Shown here: positions 62,336 through 64,000 of the stretch, in pieces
Numbering within the stretch: position 1 is the first letter of the stretch
Layout: each line of letters begins with the position of its first letter
Assembly: GCA_023421075.1 (NCBI GenBank)
Contig: JAEZUM010000022.1
Coordinates: 13,713-77,712 of the forward strand
DNA length: 64,000 nucleotides
Direction: 5' to 3'
From: Bacillota bacterium
GTDB taxonomy: Bacteria > Bacillota > Clostridia > Lachnospirales > Lachnospiraceae
Notes under the pieces: model-generated
The model's input: the letters and a program-made list of their open reading frames with translations, nothing else
Told to the model about the DNA's origin: nothing
The model's database searches: none
Made by a program: the position numbers and the translations under genes

Positions 62336-63736
62336 TCAATTAGTTATTTCACAAAGGAGCATTTCCTCCGTTAAAAAACCTGTGACCCTAGTCTCCAGTA
62401 TCTCATTGGAAATATCTGCATCCATTGCTACCGCAAGCTTTAGATAACGCTCATTGTGCCCAATCTGATATTGCTTACCATCAATTTCCATTGATTCCTC
62501 AAATAGAATTTTCTCTATTTTGCCCAAGAATCGTTCATGATATTCTTCTGACATCACTTCAGAAAGTGCAATCAGTTCATCACTTCTTATGTTCTTGATC
62601 TCCTCCGGTATCTGATTCGGCATTTGGGCAGCCTTTGTTCCTGCCCGCTTGGAATACTTGAAGACATGAATATGTGTGAAACCAATACTTTTTACAAAAT
62701 CCTTCGTCTGTTCAAATTCTTCCGGTGTCTCACCCGGAAAGCCAACAATCACATCAGTTGTGAACGAAGGATTCTCAAAGAACCTGCGGATCTGTTGTAC
62801 TCTGTCATAATATTCTCTGGCACTGTACTTACGATTCATCCTTTTTAGTACACCATCACTGCCACTCTGTAAAGACAAATGAAAATGCGGACAGAATTGT
62901 CTTACCGATGCGATCGCTTTCAGAAAATCCTCTGTGATAATTCTGGGCTCTAAGGATCCTAGCCGGATTCTTTCTACCCCGGAGATTTCACCAATTCGAA
63001 CAATCAGCTTGGCCAAGGGCATCTCCCTGCTTAATCTGTCGTATATATCTGTGTCCTGCTTTACCAGATCCACATCATCTATAGTAGACGCTTCTTCCAT
63101 CTGTGTCTTCTTAAGAAGGTCCGAACCGTAAGAGGAGATATGAATCCCCGTCAATACAATTTCTTTATATCCCTTTTCTGACAGCTCCTTGATTTCCTGA
63201 AGGATATCATCTTCCTTACGACTTCGTACTCTGCCCCTTACATAAGGTATGATACAATAAGAACAGAATCGATTACAGCCATCCTGAATCTTGATAAAAG
63301 CGCGTGTCTTCTCCATGGTTGTGATGACATGAAGCTCCTCGTACTCCTGCTCTTCGTTGATATCTACGACCAATTCCTCTTTCCTATTACTGCTCCGACA
63401 CCTCTCTACCATTCTGACGATGTCCGATTTTTTATTATTTCCGATTACAAGATCCACCGCACTGTCTGCCAGAAGAACATCTTCTGCCGCCTGTACATAA
63501 CAACCGACTGCGGCGATAATGGCCTCGGGATTTCTTTTCTTCGCCTGATGCAGCATCTGGCGAGATTTACGATCAGCAATATTCGTCACAGTGCAGGTAT
63601 TCACTACATAGACATCCGCTATATCCTTAAAATCCACTATATCATAGCCAGCTGCTTCAAACATTCCGCGCATCGCCTCAGTTTCGTAAGAATTCACCTT
63701 ACAGCCAAGGGTCAAAAATGCCGCTGATTTTTTCAT
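62336..63736 (-). CDS. mtaB: tRNA methylthiotransferase MtaB (t6A37 to ms2t6A37)
   Basis: A 466-residue radical-SAM enzyme. The N-terminal UPF0004 domain has three Cys (LGCKVNSYETEAM, NTCTVTNIAD, VGCYVQAAEDV). The radical-SAM motif is DGCNRFCSYCIIPYVRGRV (about residues 155-170), and a TRAM-like end follows (about 400-466). The Gln/Glu/Asn subfamily pattern NSYETEA and the LKRMNRKYS segment match MtaB rather than MiaB. The start ATG 63736 has GAAAGGAATATG. It begins the leftward conserved cluster and is divergent from the HPr-like gene. Confidence 0.93.
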   Translation of the reverse strand: MKKSAAFLTLGCKVNSYETEAMRGMFEAAGYDIVDFKDIADVYVVNTCTVTNIADRKSRQMLHQAKKRNPEAIIAAVGCYVQAAEDVLLADSAVDLVIGNNKKSDIVRMVERCRSSNRKEELVVDINEEQEYEELHVITTMEKTRAFIKIQDGCNRFCSYCIIPYVRGRVRSRKEDDILQEIKELSEKGYKEIVLTGIHISSYGSDLLKKTQMEEASTIDDVDLVKQDTDIYDRLSREMPLAKLIVRIGEISGVERIRLGSLEPRIITEDFLKAIASVRQFCPHFHLSLQSGSDGVLKRMNRKYSAREYYDRVQQIRRFFENPSFTTDVIVGFPGETPEEFEQTKDFVKSIGFTHIHVFKYSKRAGTKAAQMPNQIPEEIKNIRSDELIALSEVMSEEYHERFLGKIEKILFEESMEIDGKQYQIGHNERYLKLAVAMDADISNEILETRVTGFLTEEMLLCEITN

Positions 63737-63893
63737 TTTATATCATATTCCTTTCTGGTTAAGCAGAATGCAAGCATTCTATCTCTATTTATAAACATTT
63801 TTACTGTCCTTCCGGTGCTGTACGATCACTAAATTCAATAAATAGTCTGATTATCCATACAACTTTCTGCCCTATTTTTATGAACTTTGTATA

Positions 63894-63922
63894 TTGACTT
63901 TTAATTAGGTAAATTATAGTAT
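63894..63922 (+). promoter_or_regulatory. Possible promoter of the HPr-like gene
   Basis: TTGACT (63894-63899), a 17-nt spacer and TAGTAT (63917-63922), about 32 nt before the start codon. Confidence 0.5.
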
Positions 63923-63953
63923 ATACATATACCGAATAAAGGAGGAGTTATTA

Positions 63954-64000
63954 ATGAAGACAGTAAAGATTTCTTTAAATTCAATTGATAAGGTGAAAGC
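63954..64000 (+). CDS. HPr-family phosphocarrier protein (first codons only)
   Basis: Only the first 15 codons are in the window: MKTVKISLNSIDKVK. This resembles the start of HPr-like proteins of clostridia. The ATG at 63954 has a strong GGAGGAG site. With so little sequence the call is tentative; the active-site His lies beyond the edge. Confidence 0.55.
   Translation, partial: MKTVKISLNSIDKVK

Overview
The window looks like chromosomal DNA of a low-to-mid-GC, endospore-forming, anaerobic Firmicute of the Clostridia, most likely a member of the Lachnospiraceae (Lachnoclostridium-like). The grounds are strong GGAGG ribosome-binding sites, an uninterrupted sporulation sigma factor SigK, two spore-coat proteins, YerC, DUF1836, DUF5050 and IreB proteins, and sugar ABC operons controlled by LacI-family repressors. 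I see no rRNA or tRNA gene, CRISPR array, insertion sequence or phage gene. Most genes run leftward (minus strand).

Layout. 1-1.8 kb: the N-terminal part of a sugar-binding lipoprotein gene and its LacI-type regulator. 1.9-6.5 kb: a five-gene thiamine operon (thiW-thiC-thiM-thiE-thiD) behind a consensus sigma-A promoter, a TPP riboswitch and a riboswitch terminator. 6.5-8.3 kb: two spore-coat proteins and a zinc alcohol dehydrogenase. 8.4-16.4 kb: a seven-gene operon resembling dlt (D-alanylation) genes, but with an Asp/Glu-type racemase, a secreted transglutaminase-like protein and a lipoprotein; it has its own promoter and terminator. 16.4-24.4 kb: a degenerate RecA/PEP-synthase-like fusion, DUF421, a small Gly/Tyr/Pro-rich protein, YerC, DUF1836, PcrA helicase and a small acidic membrane protein. 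24.7-37.8 kb: an orphan NMT1-type binding protein, HtrA, PheA, a DUF5050 protein, FolC, an RlmI-like methyltransferase, GtrA, a PilT-like ATPase, an ABC-F protein, pirin and a zinc-ribbon membrane protein. 38-44.3 kb: a maltodextrin operon (malE-F-G-Q-R) with a tandem operator. 44.3-56.1 kb: a chemoreceptor, TtcA-like protein and cysteine desulfurase, SigK, a convergent LytTR/GHKL two-component pair, a TPR-like protein and a GGDEF-EAL protein. 56.3-63.7 kb: the conserved housekeeping run trhP, trmR, a shortened mltG, RNase J, fur, DUF1292, ruvX, ireB and mtaB. The right edge holds the first codons of an HPr-family gene on the plus strand.

The parts most worth a second look are the dlt-like operon, whose adenylation enzyme, racemase and SGNH protein all depart from the D-Ala paradigm, and two 158-nt imperfect hairpins in intergenic spaces. 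In both hairpins the arm differences become G-U wobbles only on the minus strand, which suggests structured minus-strand RNAs. Other oddities are SigK with almost no pro-sequence, an MltG homologue without its catalytic domain, and a PilT-like ATPase with Arg in place of the Walker A Lys.
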